Positions 1 through 14,050 of a DNA stretch of 64,000 nt are shown here, piece by piece. The notes under the pieces are model-generated. The model worked only from the letters and a program-made list of their open reading frames with translations. It was not told the origin of the DNA and made no database searches. Positions within the stretch are counted from its first letter, which is position 1. Each line of letters opens with the position of its first letter. Made by a program: the position numbers and the translations under genes. The DNA is from Alviniconcha marisindica (lineage: Eukaryota > Mollusca > Gastropoda > Provannidae): NCBI GenBank assembly GCA_018857735.1, contig JABMCL010002352.1, forward strand, positions 560,001-624,000. Reading direction: 5' to 3'.

Positions 1-103
1 GCCATCTGTGGCCGAACAAGCCTATGTCACACAGAACAGCGTCTATCGAAACTCTAATGCATTCATCTGACCGACCACTAAACGGACGGTAACAAAAACA
101 AAC

Positions 104-550
104 AAACTGGGTGTTAATAATAACAAGTCTATGCAGCAGGTAAAGGCTTCCCGCATGTTCATTCATAAAACTGGGTGTTAATAATAACAAGTCCATGCAG
201 CAGGTAAAGGTTTCCCGCATGTTCATTCATAAAACTGGGTGTTAATAATAACAAGTCCATGCAGCAGGTAAAGGCTTCCCGCATGTTCATTCATAAAACT
301 GGGTGTTAATAATAACAAGTCCATGCAGCAGGTAAAGGCTTCCCGCATGTTCATTCATAAAACTGGGTATTATTAATAACAAGTCTATGCAGCAGGTAAA
401 GGCTTCCCGCATGTTCATTCATAAAACTGGGTATTATTAATAACAAGTCTATGCAGCAGGTAAAGGCTTCCCGCATGTTCATTCATAAAACTGGGTATTA
501 TTAATAACACGTCCATGCAGCAGGTAAAGGCTTCCCGCATGTTCATTTAT
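104..550 (+). repeat. 64-bp minisatellite, seven units
   Basis: Unit starts (AAACTGGG) at 104, 168, 232, 296, 360, 424 and 488, an exact 64-bp period. Units 1-4 carry GTGTTAATAATAACAAG; units 5-7 carry GTATTATTAATAACA. The rest (ATGCAGCAGGTAAAGG, TTCCCGCATGTTCATT) is nearly invariant, so the array is young. Confidence 0.95.
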
Positions 551-835
551 TCCCCGGAGGCTCATTGTTGTCAACAAGGGGGGAGGAGTTGCCTCCCATA
601 TTACGTTTCTCGCCTTTCAGAAAATGTTGGAAAGTGGAGGGTGTTTGTTGTCCGTTAAGTGTTTTCAAGCACACTTTATCTCAGTCTGTGAACATTTATG
701 CACGTGTGGGGGGAGGCGGTGGAGAGATGGGTGGCCAACTCCAAGCGCTGGTTCTAATGCCGGAAAACGATGATCGGAGGGGGGTATGTCCATTATTTTA
801 ATGTCATGTATGTTTGCACGCCACTGGCACCGCCC

Positions 836-918
836 GCACACACACCACCACACACACACAACACACAACACACACACACACACACACACACACACCACAC
901 AAACAAAATTAATAAACA

Positions 919-993
<75 letters not shown>

Positions 994-1003
994 CACACAC
1001 ACC

Positions 1004-1050
<47 letters not shown>

Positions 1051-1060
1051 CACACAACCA
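836..1060 (+). repeat. (CA)n array with one interruption
   Basis: About 220 bp of (CA)n with CAC slips and a single unique island (AACAAAATTAATAAAC) near 900. All open frames here are low-complexity His-Thr or Cys-Val polymers. Confidence 0.95.
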
Positions 1061-1089
1061 AACTGTGAACTTCTCAGCCCCTGACACTT

Positions 1090-2534
1090 CATCACAACAC
1101 ACACAAAAGCGGACATGCTAATCGGCGACACACCTCAACGGTGGGGACGGCGCACCCCTTTCAAAGTGGCGGCACAGACTTCCCTTCACAACTGTTCTCA
1201 CATTACAGCACAGCAAGTATAGCGACATGCGTTATGAAGAAAATCAGCGGACTTACAATTAGTGACTTATCAGTGCAAAGAAGCTGTGCTTGCTGGTCGG
1301 CCTCCATCGGCGCACCAGGTAACCATGCCAGGACTCCACAGCAAGTGTCCTCAAAAGTCACCGAACTCTCGCTCGCTCTGCCCAAAGGTGTCAGGACAAC
1401 AGGATGTGCCAACAAAACTGCTCGTGTAACTGACGAATTAATGTACTGAGATAAAAGCCAGTTATCCACAGAAGAACCCCACAGAACATCCACTCGAAGT
1501 CATCGTGGCACTCCTGCAAAAGCTGCAGGACTCTGTAACAACAGGACGAATCAGCTGTCTGAATGATTGTGAGGCGATGTCACGCAATTGCTGTCAAAAC
1601 CCATAACCAAAAACATGGCCTTAAACCACTGCACTCTCGCTCTTTGCAAATGTGTGTGAAGAACAAAGACACGCCCAGCTTTAAGTACGACTAAGCGACG
1701 TCACGCAGTCCGCGTCCCCAAACTCATCACCACACTCTCGCTCTCCCCAAAGGTGTGAGAAGCAGGAGTGAAAGAACCAACAGTCATCGATCAGAATGAA
1801 GTGACGTCCACCTCGGACTAATTTTTCGCGGCGGCGTTTCTTTGTTGGTCAAAACCCTAATTGTTCACAAGGAGGGCGTGGCCGAGGAGGTGTCCGACCA
1901 CATCCACAGGTTCTCTGCGTTTTGTGTCCTCCGTCATCGCTCTTTCTTCTTCCTTTTAAATGAGCAACAGCGTCATTCTAATTATTATAGCGATCGTACC
2001 TTTGAAGAACCAGAGAGGGCCATCATGAATCAGGACAGCACTGGAACTATTTCAAAGACAGAAATTCTTAGACGGGTGGAGCGCATAATTTTATGGACCA
2101 TCCTGAATGCATTGTCTGTAGCGACCCCTGTCGCGGTCAGTCTGCGGTTGATTAGCTTGGCTGCTTACCAGATTATCATCTAGAACCGAATTGAAAAGTT
2201 ACCACCGGCTGTTAGATCTGTTACTGGAAAGGCGGACACTGGATTTTTAACTTGCGCAGGAATTGCAGTGTATGTTGCAGCGTACGAAGACAGGACAAGT
2301 GAAGTGCCTTGATGTTCAATTAAAAAAAATCCGCGCAATTAAAAAAATATATTGTTGACTCGGAAGAACTAGAAAATCTGTCTTCGCTCTGCCTCGACCG
2401 ACGGGTTGAACTTGACCCATGCTCGCTACTTTCAGCGGATCAAACAGTGCAGTGCACAGGCTCTGAACATTGTGCCACGGCCTGGTGGAAACGAACAGAA
2501 AGTGATGAGTCGAAAGTTTCCCTTCTATTCTTCA
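1090..2534. other. Unique spacer, no supported gene
   Basis: Mostly single-copy sequence. An open frame at 1842-2183 (113 codons) has no recognisable domain. A weak internal similarity joins 1370-1400 and 1735-1760 (CTCGCTCTGCCCAAAGGTGT / CTCGCTCTCCCCAAAGGTGT), with related CTCGCTCTTTGC at about 1631, hinting at an old 150-200 bp tandem unit. Confidence 0.5.
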
Positions 2535-2535
2535 G

Positions 2536-2620
<85 letters not shown>
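2535..2620 (+). repeat. (GA)n tract
   Basis: About 86 bp of GA with one AAG slip. Confidence 0.95.
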
Positions 2621-2621
<1 letters not shown>

Positions 2622-2897
2622 GAAGCGCAACTCGTCCAAGAACAGCATGTCAGCACCACTGTACCACGCCGTGCACCACGGGAGGAAACCCTTCAGACCC
2701 GGCTGCAGATGGTACTTCAGTGGCACCACGTGACCGCAACTGACAATGCCCAAGACTCCGATCTGTCCACGTGTCCTGTGTGAATACGAGCGATGACTGT
2801 TGGTCAGCTCTCGGAAGGTCCAGGCTCAGTGTCTGATCTGTCACCGCCAACTGTGGCCAGTCTAGCTTCAAACCCACCACAGCTCACCACGACCTAA

Positions 2898-2920
2898 GCT
2901 CTCTCTCTCTCTCTCTTTGT

Positions 2921-2984
<64 letters not shown>

Positions 2985-3076
2985 TGCGTGCGTGCGGTGC
3001 GTGCTGCGTGCGTGGTGCTGCGTGATGCGTGTGTTGTGTGTGTGGTGTGTGTGTGTGTGTGTGTGTGTTGTGTGTT
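2898..3076 (+). repeat. Compound (TC)(TA)(GCGT)(GT) microsatellite
   Basis: (TC)n 2898-2916, (TA)n about 2919-2981, TGCG-rich 2982-3030, then (GT)n to 3076. Confidence 0.95.
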
Positions 3077-3275
3077 TTCCATTTTCAAAAACGGCGCTAA
3101 ACGATAACCTTTTTGAGCATAACAAATCAAGGGTTTGTCTCAGTAAAATACAAGTATCCTTTTTAAGTTTGCTTTTTTTTAAATGTATTTTTCAAAGTTA
3201 ACCTAAAAACGCATTTCTTCCGCAAAGCCTTCTGATTGATTTGTACATGCCAACCGCTACCTGTTTCATATTCGG

Positions 3276-4137
<862 letters not shown>

Positions 4138-4139
4138 GA

Positions 4140-5189
4140 GTTGGGGGCGGGGTGGGGACTGGGAGAGATGGAATTAAGAGTAGGTAGTAATATAATGATT
4201 CATTTTCTTTATACATTGCTGCTTCTCATATGGCACATGTACTTGTTGTCATAGTTATATGTAATATGTTTGTGAAACTTAGAAAATGTTGGAGAATGTT
4301 CTAAAGCGCAGTGAGTTTGGGTACACCAGAGAATAGCGCTATACAAAAGTTATCTATTATTATTATTATTTTGCTGGTATGTTATAATGTTATTCTGATA
4401 ATCTTTATCATTAAAGTGAAAAGATTTTAATTAAAAGGAAGAAAAAGAAGTTTCCTTTTTTTCAGAGCACAGCAGCCTGAAATTCAAATGCAGAGCTCGT
4501 CAAATATTGATATCTGCAGGAAAGACAGGAAAGAATGAGACTATGCATATATAAATCGAGGTTAAAGACCTTGTAGTCCATGTCCGAGTTCGGGTGGATT
4601 TTGGAAACACTAAAGTACCCAGCATGAAAACTAAAACTGAACATGCGAAGCTCGAAAGCGGAACAGCGGTATATAAACGCGATCAATAATAAAATTAATG
4701 TCCAGAATGAAGCCCGACAAATGAAAAAAGAAGAAAGAAAAAAGATCAGAGTACAAAAGTCAAAAGAGCTGCGTCAGTGAGAGGTTTCTTACAGATTGCA
4801 CAACAGGAGACGAGCGGTGTACGAGGATCGTTTTGTTTGAATGCAGGCTGGTGGTATGCATTTTATGCACGTGTAAACCTGGAGCTGGCATCCCGTGCTG
4901 CGATCGTCACTGGTGATGACTGAGACAATCGGCCGGTGTTACACTGCCATGCGAAAACGTTCATTTTATATATTAAACCGTTTCACCATAAATGACTTTA
5001 TTTTATTTGCCGCCTGTTCGTCTCGGCCTGAGTTGTCCCGATGTAGCTGCCTGATGGGACGTCAAATTCCCCAAACTACCTCGCTCCCCTGGGCAGTGAT
5101 TATGATCTTGGCGCTCAGGCTGACCAACAGTGTGCGCTCTTTATTCCTTTGCCTGACGCTATAATGTCCTTCAAATACGCCAAAAAAAA
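4140..5189. other. Spacer with a short dispersed repeat
   Basis: About 4290-4372 holds a GCGCAGTGAG...AATAGCGCTATACAAA motif followed by (TTA)n, a common end of dispersed invertebrate repeats; similar pieces are at 20,180-20,280, 26,895-26,960 and 38,300-38,360. The rest is unique and no gene is supported. Confidence 0.45.
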
Positions 5190-5495
5190 GAGTAAGTAAC
5201 GACGGTGCTTAACATACACAGAAACCATAAGGCTTATTAGGTAAGGGGCGGGGGTGGGGGGGGGGGGGGGGAGACTATATACCTACCGCTACACTGTCAC
5301 CACCAGAATGACTCCTGCATTAAGATGGGCAGCGATGAGAGCCATTTTAATGTTTCGTTAATTATGAGGGATAAAGTCACAAAGCAGTGTCCACAAACCA
5401 CAACTTTTGAAGAGAAAGGAGAGCCGAAGTGGAATCGAGCCGAGGCATTTCTGCTGACCAGCCTGGCGCCCTACCGCTAAGCCAAACCGGCACGC
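5190..5495 (-). mobile_element. tRNA-derived SINE, tail type I
   Basis: On the minus strand: A-box-like TTTGGCTTAGCGGTAGGGCG and B-box-like GGCTCGATTCC, body, then CTAATAAGCCTTATGG, TTTCTGTG and a (TTAC)n tail (seen as AGTAAGTAA at the left end). A poly-G run (5258-5272) interrupts the body-tail junction. Confidence 0.85.
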
Positions 5496-5861
5496 ATGCG
5501 CCAAACGTCATAGCCCCGTTTGTTAGACTGTGTCGTCCGCCCCCCCCCCCCCCCCCTCCCCATCAACAGTCAGCCAAGCTAATCAACCGCAGACAGACCG
5601 CGACTCGAGCAGGAAGACTGAACGTTCACTATGCAGTGGCCATCACCTACACTGATACGCCGCCAGGCGAGAAGCTAAATTGAGTTTACTGTCGGCTGAC
5701 CGCGACACTGAAAGAGCAGGAAGACTGGACATCTATTATGCAGTGGCCATCACCTACACATGCCGCCAGGTGAAGCTAAAATTTACCGTCGGCTGACCGC
5801 GACCTGAATGGGATAGGCAGGCATTAAGTAAGTAAACATTGTACTTAACGAGCTGGTTCTG

Positions 5862-6116
5862 AATAAGTAAGTAAACATGGTGTTTAACGTCTACAGAAAC
5901 CATAAGGCTTATTAGGGACGGGGAGAAGGGGGTATGGAGGAGGGGGGAGAGGGAGATTACACTGTCACCACCAGAATGACTCCTGCATTAAGATGGGCAG
6001 GCACGAGAGCCATTTTATGTTTCATTAATTGTACCACAACATTTGAAGAGAAAGGAAAGACGAAGCAAATTCGAACCGAGGTCCCTCTGCTTACCCGCTA
6101 GGCCAAACCGGTTCAC
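5862..6116 (-). mobile_element. tRNA-derived SINE, tail type I
   Basis: Same organisation as the 5.19 kb copy: left end ATAAGTAAGTAAAC (the 3' tail), AACCATAAGGCTTATTAGGG, body CTCCTGCATTAAGATGGGCA, and right end GCTAGGCCAAACCGGTTCAC (the tRNA-like head). It is shortened in the body. A further loose tail piece lies at 5822-5850. Confidence 0.85.
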
Positions 6117-6276
6117 AGGCAGGCAGACTGGACATTCATTATACAGTGTCCATCTGCGGCCAGTCAGGTGGTAGCGCTAGTCTATATCCGGCTGGTGAAA
6201 GGGACAGGCATGCAGGATGACCATTCATTATGCAGTGTCCATCTGCGGCCAGTAGACTGACGGCGAGCAGAGGCAG

Positions 6277-6603
6277 GTTTGGTTGGTTAACTTTGTTTAA
6301 CGCCGAGTTGTCTCCGAAGACGTACTGGCGGGGACCGAGATCCCTTGAGGTTGGGGAAGAGGGAGACTATACTTAGGCTAACACTACGCTGTCACCACCA
6401 GAATGACTCCTGCATTAAGATGGGCAGCGATGAGAGCCATTTTAATGTTTCATTAACTGTGAGGAGAAAATTAGTCACAAGACAGTGTGTCCATAGACCA
6501 CAACTTTTGAAGACAGAGAGGAGAGCCGAAGCGGAATCGAACTGAAGTCCTTCGCTTACCAGCCTATAAAACGCCTCACCGCTGAAGGCCAAACCGGCTC
6601 ACT
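6277..6603 (-). mobile_element. tRNA-derived SINE, tail type II
   Basis: Head and body as in neighbouring copies, but the left end is GGTTGGTTAACTTTGTTTAA, CGCCGAGTTGTCTCCGAAGACG, a tail unrelated to that of the 5.19, 5.86 and 26.08 kb copies and shared with 48,608-48,892. The head contains a small insertion (CGCTGAAGGCC). Confidence 0.85.
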
Positions 6604-6719
6604 CAGAGACAGACAGGGTGGATGTTCACTTTATGCAGTGCTTCAACCCCCCCCCCCCCCCAACCACCCTCTCCCCCTCCCCCCAACACACATACACACC
6701 TGCGGCCAGTCCAGACTGG

Positions 6720-8140
6720 ACTTCTGTCGACTGCACCAAGACCTGGGCAGATAAGACAGCAGGATGGACACTCATCAAGAAGTCTCTTTGAATCCCATAA
6801 ATCAGTCTAATCCCTCCCTACCCACACTGAGCCGTCGACGAAATCTGCTCCTTCCTTCTAATCATCAATCATTTCATTCGCAGGCAATTTGATGGAGACT
6901 CGGTCCGACTCGCTCACAGGTCCTGAAGTTCATTCACATTTTATGTCCAGGGTTGTCGGCGGGAAAAGGCAGGAGTGTTCGTCTTACTATAACTGAATAA
7001 AAAGGTAAACCATACCAGTTAAAAGAGACAAATAACTCAGTACAAAAATTATATAGACAAACAAGAAAATTCACAGTATATAATTTCGTAAATAAAGGAA
7101 ATACCAAAAAATCAGCAAGCACATTTTTTTGGTTTTTTGTTTGCTCTGTTTTTGTTTTGTTTTTTTAAATATTTTATTATATATTAATGATCCTTATTAG
7201 CTACGCTGAGTTGCCTGTGTGGGACGATTAAGGTCTACTGACTTGACTTGACTTGACTTGACTTGACAGAACTTGACAGACTTGACAGACAAAGAAGAGG
7301 CGACTGAAGCGCAGACCAGAGAAGACAAGTAGGCACGGCTTCACCCAGCCAGCCAGCAATAACATTACTTAATTCTGCATGACAAGGGAACTCCCAGTGC
7401 CCGTGGTAGAAGGTATGGCTCACTTTTCGTACCACACGACAGACACAATCGGAACTAACGAACCGGAAATGCCAGTTAGTTACCTCGTAAGTTGTTGGAG
7501 TTTTAACGGCCCGCCAACCCCACCGGGTCATGTACCTGCGGACGACGCGCTGCGAGTTAATGAAAGGGAGAGGTACAATTACCCTACTGGGACTGGGATG
7601 AAAGCATGCAGATTGGGATTCATTCGCTTAACCATGCAGGATGCACTAGGAATCAATGCCACATCGGTGTAGCTGGAAGGAACAGGCAATAATTACGGAA
7701 ATCAATGAAACGAAGCAACGGTGGCACTCGATGCAACCGACACGAACGCGTCCTGCTTGTGGCGTTATCTCGTAGCATCGGGTACGTCTCCATAGAAAAA
7801 ATCAATTACATGATGTCAGCAAGCCTAGCATGAGCATCACCCCAATAACAGAAACAGTCTCACATTAAAACAAATAGAAAGAACAACAACAACAAAAAAC
7901 CAGCAACTTTCTGTTTCGGAACATCGGGGTAAAAACAAACGGTTAAAAATATCGCTCATTTCATTGGACTATACCCTGTTTTGCAGTTTTCCATTGTCTA
8001 TTAAACCAAGCGCACCTTTCAACCCTTTGCACGGTATGCTTTGATCTCAGTGCAAGAAGTGGAGAGGGACCCAGCGACAGTTACCAAAGGAACACTGTCA
8101 AAGTCTACCTAAGAACAAACAACCCCGAATTTCATTAAAA
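6720..8140. other. Spacer, no supported gene
   Basis: Contains a TTGAC pentamer array (about 7237-7290) and a copy of the GAGTTTTAACGGCCC block (7493). Open frames at 6934-7122 and 7379-7672 have no recognisable domain. Confidence 0.5.
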
Positions 8141-8147
8141 CAAATGG

Positions 8148-8360
<213 letters not shown>

Positions 8361-8776
8361 CGAACCAACAAAAAACAGCAAAAACACACGGTGACGGTGC
8401 CGATGAAGATGATAACGACGGCGACGCTGACAGTGATGAATATGCATGACGGTGGTGCATAATGTTTTATGCTGATCTCGAGGAGAAGGATGATGATCTC
8501 TATACTCAAATGCACGATACGCGCGTGCTCACGCACGTGCGTCGTGTACAGCCGTGAACGTAGCGTGCATGGATGTGTTTGGCTGGCCTGTATAATGATT
8601 CTACGCGCGATTCGGCTGTGCCACAGTATTACTTGGTTTAAACAGTTTTATTAATGAAAACAAACCAGCCTACAATAACAATATTTCCTTGAGCGTCAAA
8701 CAAGTAAACATATCAGACGCTCAAAGTAGCAAACGTATGATGTAGTGGGTAGGCTAACATTGTAACAATAGATTTT

Positions 8777-9005
<229 letters not shown>

Positions 9006-9298
9006 GGGGGTGGGGAAGGAAACGGGAGGTGGGAAGGGGAAAGGGAAGCAGTGTGGACCCAGACAGACAAGAGGCATAGCGTTTTGGTTTCTGTGTTTTT
9101 TCACTACAAGATAGCAAGGTCATAATGTAATGTAAAAGAGTATTTATACAAGGCGCTTACACAAAACGTCAGCCCGACGCGCACAATACAAAGACAATAA
9201 GGTCAACAAAATATATACACAACCCGTTGAGCACAATCAACCCTACTATTTACATAAACCCAATAAAACACTTCATTCAACATCTTTCTCATCACTTC

Positions 9299-9300
<2 letters not shown>

Positions 9301-9382
<82 letters not shown>
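9301..9382 (+). repeat. (CA)n tract
   Basis: About 80 bp, pure. Confidence 0.95.
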
Positions 9383-9654
9383 GAACGAAGGCAAATAAAC
9401 CAACTATTAAATTATTAATTACGCTGAAATCCTTGATCCGCCATCTGCCTTCACATTGTTGGAGTGGATTACGACCAGTTAGCACTCAAAGTGTTTTATA
9501 ATTGTACAGGAGATCAATGAAAAAATCTAGACGTTGAGCCAAAGGTCAACCAATCACGGACAAGGAAGGACTGATGGAAAACAGGCCCATTTGAATGGCC
9601 AGTTCAACAAACTTCTCCTCCCTCACGCACTGCCCAACTCAGGAATGGCACAAA

Positions 9655-9744
<90 letters not shown>

Positions 9745-9757
9745 ATATATATATATA
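9655..9757 (+). repeat. (CA)n with (TA)n end
   Basis: About 80 bp of pure CA followed by TATATATAATATATATA. Confidence 0.95.
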
Positions 9758-10107
9758 GAAAAAAGTGGGAGTGGGGCGATCGGCAGCTTGGTAAAAATCC
9801 GAGGACTGGTATTTGTTAGGTCACCCTTTGCATTGTTTGTCTGCCCCAAGGCTGATTGCACGGGCTGGATTAATTAGCAGCGAAATGTCTGGATGACGCG
9901 CACGCACTGTTTCAGTAGGCCCACAGACACCTTATGTTTAGGCACGGAACGCAGATCTCGTGCCGGAGGGGGGGGGGGGGGGGGGGAAAAAAAACCCTCT
10001 GCAAAATCGTCAAATGCCTGCCAACAACCGAGTAATCAGTAGCATCAAAGCCGACATCTCATCGCGGAGTCTCTAACATCTGGCTGTCTATTAAAAAGTA
10101 AGCGCAC

Positions 10108-10151
10108 GCATGCACACACACACGCACACACCACGCACACGAGCGCGCGCG

Positions 10152-10230
<79 letters not shown>

Positions 10231-10349
10231 ACACACACACGCACTCACGCACACAACACGCACACTCGCACACGTACACATACACACTCTCACGCGCACA
10301 ACACGCGCACACGCACACGTACTCACGCACGCACGCACGCACGCGCGAA

Positions 10350-10429
<80 letters not shown>

Positions 10430-10462
10430 GTACGCGCGCGCGCGCACGCGCACGCACACCAT
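10108..10462 (+). repeat. (CA)n / (CGCA)n compound array
   Basis: Two (CA)n blocks (about 10155-10245 and 10350-10425) framed by CG-rich variants including GCGCGCGCG. It is alternating purine-pyrimidine almost throughout, so prone to left-handed DNA. Confidence 0.93.
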
Positions 10463-10733
10463 GCCTTCCAAATGTAAACTGATTAAAATGTACCAAAAAA
10501 CGAAAATCACACCGACAGTCAGTAAATGTTGGGTCTTTCAATGCAGCGGTCCAGGAGGCCGTAAATAATTTTCTACAGCAGTACACCGATTCCAGATTTC
10601 AGACTATAGACTTTTCAATAAACAAACCATCCAGTCCCAGTGTATCCTGAATGTTTTTGTGCTATTACTGTTAGTGACGCGAGTTCATGAAAAGCATTTT
10701 TTCTTTCTTTTTCTTTCAGTTTTTAAAGATACC

Positions 10734-10764
<31 letters not shown>

Positions 10765-12044
10765 GGGAAGAAAACAACAGAGAAACAGAAAAAAAGTAGA
10801 AGATAGTAAACAACAACAACCTCTCAACCAAGAAGTAAATTGCCTATGTGACTAACACTTCTTATCATACAAAACAAAGAAAACATTCTCCGAGGATAAA
10901 AGTAGCAACAATAAAATGCAACACAGATTGTGACACATCCACTAAGAATGCCCTGTAGATTTTTTCTTCTTCCTTCTTCCTGTTTGGATAGAAAGACGAG
11001 CCATCAACGATTCCCGCTGAGTTATCCAACGTATCGTCAAAGTGTGTGCTTTGAAGGTGTCAGTGGCTTTGAAGATGCCGACAGACAGGTGACATACATC
11101 TGTGTGCTTTATTCACAAAATCACCGCATGTGGCAAAAGAGGATGATTTACGTTCTTCAAAACGGTCGTGTCGTCAAGCGTTGTGACCGCTTACTCTCGT
11201 GAATGACATATAACTGCGCGGATGCTACCCGACCCCTCCTCCTCCCTCCCCACCGCAACACGTGCGGACGCACACACACGCACGTTAGTCACTTCTTGGA
11301 TTTTAACGTCCCGACAACCGCACAGGGTTACACCAGGACGTACACAAGTACGCACGCACGCACATATCCATTTACTTCGACTTAGAGGCAGAATGAAACC
11401 GGGCTGCCTGACTAACGATAGCCTGCTGGTGCAGGTGTCTAGATACTTCGCTTTTCGACAATACGCTTCCACATTACACCATCAGGCAAAATGCAGAGTC
11501 GAACCAATTCAGAAAAAGTCGTATTAATGCTAGCAAAGCATTTATAAGTATATTCACGTTTTAAAAAACAGCAACATTGTTTAAAACACATACCATATTG
11601 ATTGTAACAATGAATGGAAACCCTCAGGCAAAATGCATTACTCACAGCAGTTACTGAGGTGAAATCGCACCAACTTTTCAACAAGCACTTGCAACACTTG
11701 CTTTCCGTTAACAATTAACGACGACACAATGTATAAACACACATTCCGGTACAGCCACAGCTGGTGGGCTAAAATACTCGATACTCTCTAAGCGGTTAAG
11801 ATACAACAGTTCCTCGCGTGTCTTCAGCACAAAGGATTTTTTCTTCTCCTATTGTTGACATTGTACCTATGTCTAGGTAGCCCAATTTCACGCCTCACAA
11901 AACTTGTATTAGCGACTGGTTCAGACTTCGCGGTGATTAGAAAGACAATCTACTGCACAATGAATCGAATTTCACACACCGTAATTGGATTGAAGACTGG
12001 CAATTTTCCACCTTTGGTATGCAAGACATTGGCTAGAACACACA
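10463..12044. other. Spacer, no supported gene
   Basis: Includes (GACA)n at 10735-10765. A partial repeat of AGGCAAAATGCA with flanks occurs at 11,483 and 11,625. No recognisable coding domain on either strand. Confidence 0.5.
11290..11345 (+). mobile_element. TTGGATTTTAACGTCCC repeat fragment
   Basis: CTTCTTGGATTTTAACGTCC, CGACAACCGCACAGGG. The same block is at 17,307-17,350, 32,333-32,356, 7,493-7,530 (GAGTTTTAACGGCCCGCCAA) and, inverted, 59,474-59,500. Each copy is short; the parent element is not identifiable here. Confidence 0.45.
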
Positions 12045-12050
12045 CACTAA

Positions 12051-12338
<288 letters not shown>

Positions 12339-12339
12339 C

Positions 12340-13580
12340 GAAGATATCCTGCCAGGCATAAAAACGCATTTCCCGAAAACAAATAAGAATGATTATCTAT
12401 AGACATTTCAAATTGAATGTTTTTCCCCGACCGTTCCCTATCCCACCTTCAACAAACAAACAACAACAACAACAACAAAAAACAGCTTAGCCTTGAAGTC
12501 CATGACAATCCATCGCATGCACGCGTTCCAACAGCACGTGACAATAGTACTGCCGGAAGAGCAAAAACAACAATGTACAGGATCTGCATTGATTCAGCTT
12601 GTACTTCCACATTAACAGCAAGGACACAAGGATATTTATTCGCCAGTGACATTAAAATGTGCACAGGAATTTGTCAGCAGATCCTGTACCACACTACGTT
12701 AGACTACATGCATTCAGATACCTTATGGCAGATATAAGGAGATATGTAGAGAAACCGCAAAGCCGAAACAATTAGAAACCATGGTAGACCACCAAACAGA
12801 AATATGCATCGCTACCCATTGCGACACATCCACTCAGTCGCGCTCTACTCCATTTTCCCACGGTGCACAGAAAGGCTGCCGTGTTATATGAGCAGAAAAA
12901 GTGCAAGCCGGCACAACTGTTGCTGTGCCTATATAGTGTCATCGCGGCTTTCAAAACATGTGCATGTGTTGCCAATTTTCAAACTCGCTCTCCCTAACAA
13001 ACAAAGTCGATGTTTCAGCGGATTCCACCACTGCGCAACTCCGCGCGCGACGCAGACGATGGCGCGAATATGCAACGACTCTCCCGTTCTCCTTTTTCTT
13101 CTCTCTCCCCGGGACCCGCAGTGTGGTACCGCGGAAGCAGATATTAAAAGTCCCCTTTGTTGAGAACACACAGTTGACAAATATATCCTTTCAAAGCCCG
13201 GAGTAGGTTCGAATATAGCCACGCATGCTTCGCCTACTGCCAGGAATTGCTTCCTTGTCTTTATTTTTACTTTCCAAGTCCATTCACCTTTATTTTTATT
13301 TCCAAGTCTTCTCCCTACCTTTCAACTGCATCAGTTTTGGCTTTTCGGTATTTTATTCTTAAACTGAAGTCGTGCGTTATTCGCGTCGCCGCAAATACCC
13401 GAACACACAGAGGATAGTATAACTATCAACGAGATCAATAAGCTCCCGAAAACACTGACTGGAGAGCAGCTGGCTTGGTTTCTGCCGACAAAACAGCCCG
13501 CTTCTTATGTTTCTGTCGAAAGCGGCTCCGTCCACGGACGTAAAGTTCGACAAAAGTTTGGCGGCTCCTACGTGCTTGAA
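12340..13580. other. Spacer, no supported gene
   Basis: Unique sequence of ordinary composition. Open frames up to 119 codons (12804-13163) overlap on both strands and none resembles a known protein. Confidence 0.45.
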
Positions 13581-13613
13581 GTATTTAAACCGGAACGTGT
13601 TTCGCGCTCAGTC

Positions 13614-13709
13614 AGAGCTCAGGAGCTGTGTGAAGGTCGAGGTGGACGTCCTGGGCTCCCGTCCCTAATAAACCTACGGTTTCTGTGGACGTAAAGCAAC
13701 ACTTCAACC
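13614..13709 (+). mobile_element. Short interspersed repeat with CCCTAATAA...GTAAAGCAACAC tail
   Basis: Contains AGCTCAGGAGCTGTGTGAAG, TCGAGGTGGACGTCC, CGTCCCTAATAAACCTACGG and GTGGACGTAAAGCAACAC. Related copies are at 34,828-34,920 (+) and 22,391-22,482 (-). Its final module resembles the type I tail of the tRNA SINEs. Confidence 0.65.
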
Positions 13710-13744
13710 AATCGCGCTCAGTCTCATTCGTACTCGTGTACGGT

Positions 13745-14050
13745 CAACCTGGCCTTTAAACCGGAACGTTTGTCGCTCTCATTCATGTACGGTCAGGTCA
13801 ACCTGACCTTTAAACCGGAACGTTTGTAGCTCTCATTCACGTACGGCCAGGTCAACCTGACATTTAAACCGGAACGTTTGTCGCTCTCACTCATGTACGG
13901 TAAACCTGGCCTTTAAACCGGAACGTTTGTTGCTCTCACTCATGTCAACCTGGCCTTTAAACCAGAACGTTTGTCGCTCTCATTCATGTCAACCTGACCT
14001 TTAAACCGGAACGTTTGTCGCTTTCACCCATGTACGGTTAAACCTGGCCC
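13745..14050 (+). repeat. 43-54 bp minisatellite, six units
   Basis: TTTAAACCGGAACGTTTGT starts near 13755, 13809, 13862, 13911, 13955 and 13999. Unit length falls from 54 to about 44 bp because the TACGGTCAGG segment is lost in later units. A related single block lies at 13,585. Confidence 0.88.

Larger units (their letters stand above)
5600..6720 (+). repeat. About 50-bp block repeated between SINE copies
   Basis: CATTATGCAGTGTCCATC-like blocks followed by TGCGGCCAGT or TACGCCGCCAGG occur at 5620, 5727, 6128, 6217 and 6623/6703. They probably represent an older tandem array into which three SINEs inserted. A matching CCATCTGTGGCCG starts the window. Confidence 0.6.

Noticed and set aside
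104..550. CRISPR-like regular array
   Set aside because: The whole 64-bp unit repeats with no variable spacer, in a eukaryotic context; it is a minisatellite.
1842..2183. 113-codon frame with a hydrophobic C-terminus
   Set aside because: Single open frame with no recognisable family and no supporting splice or promoter signals.
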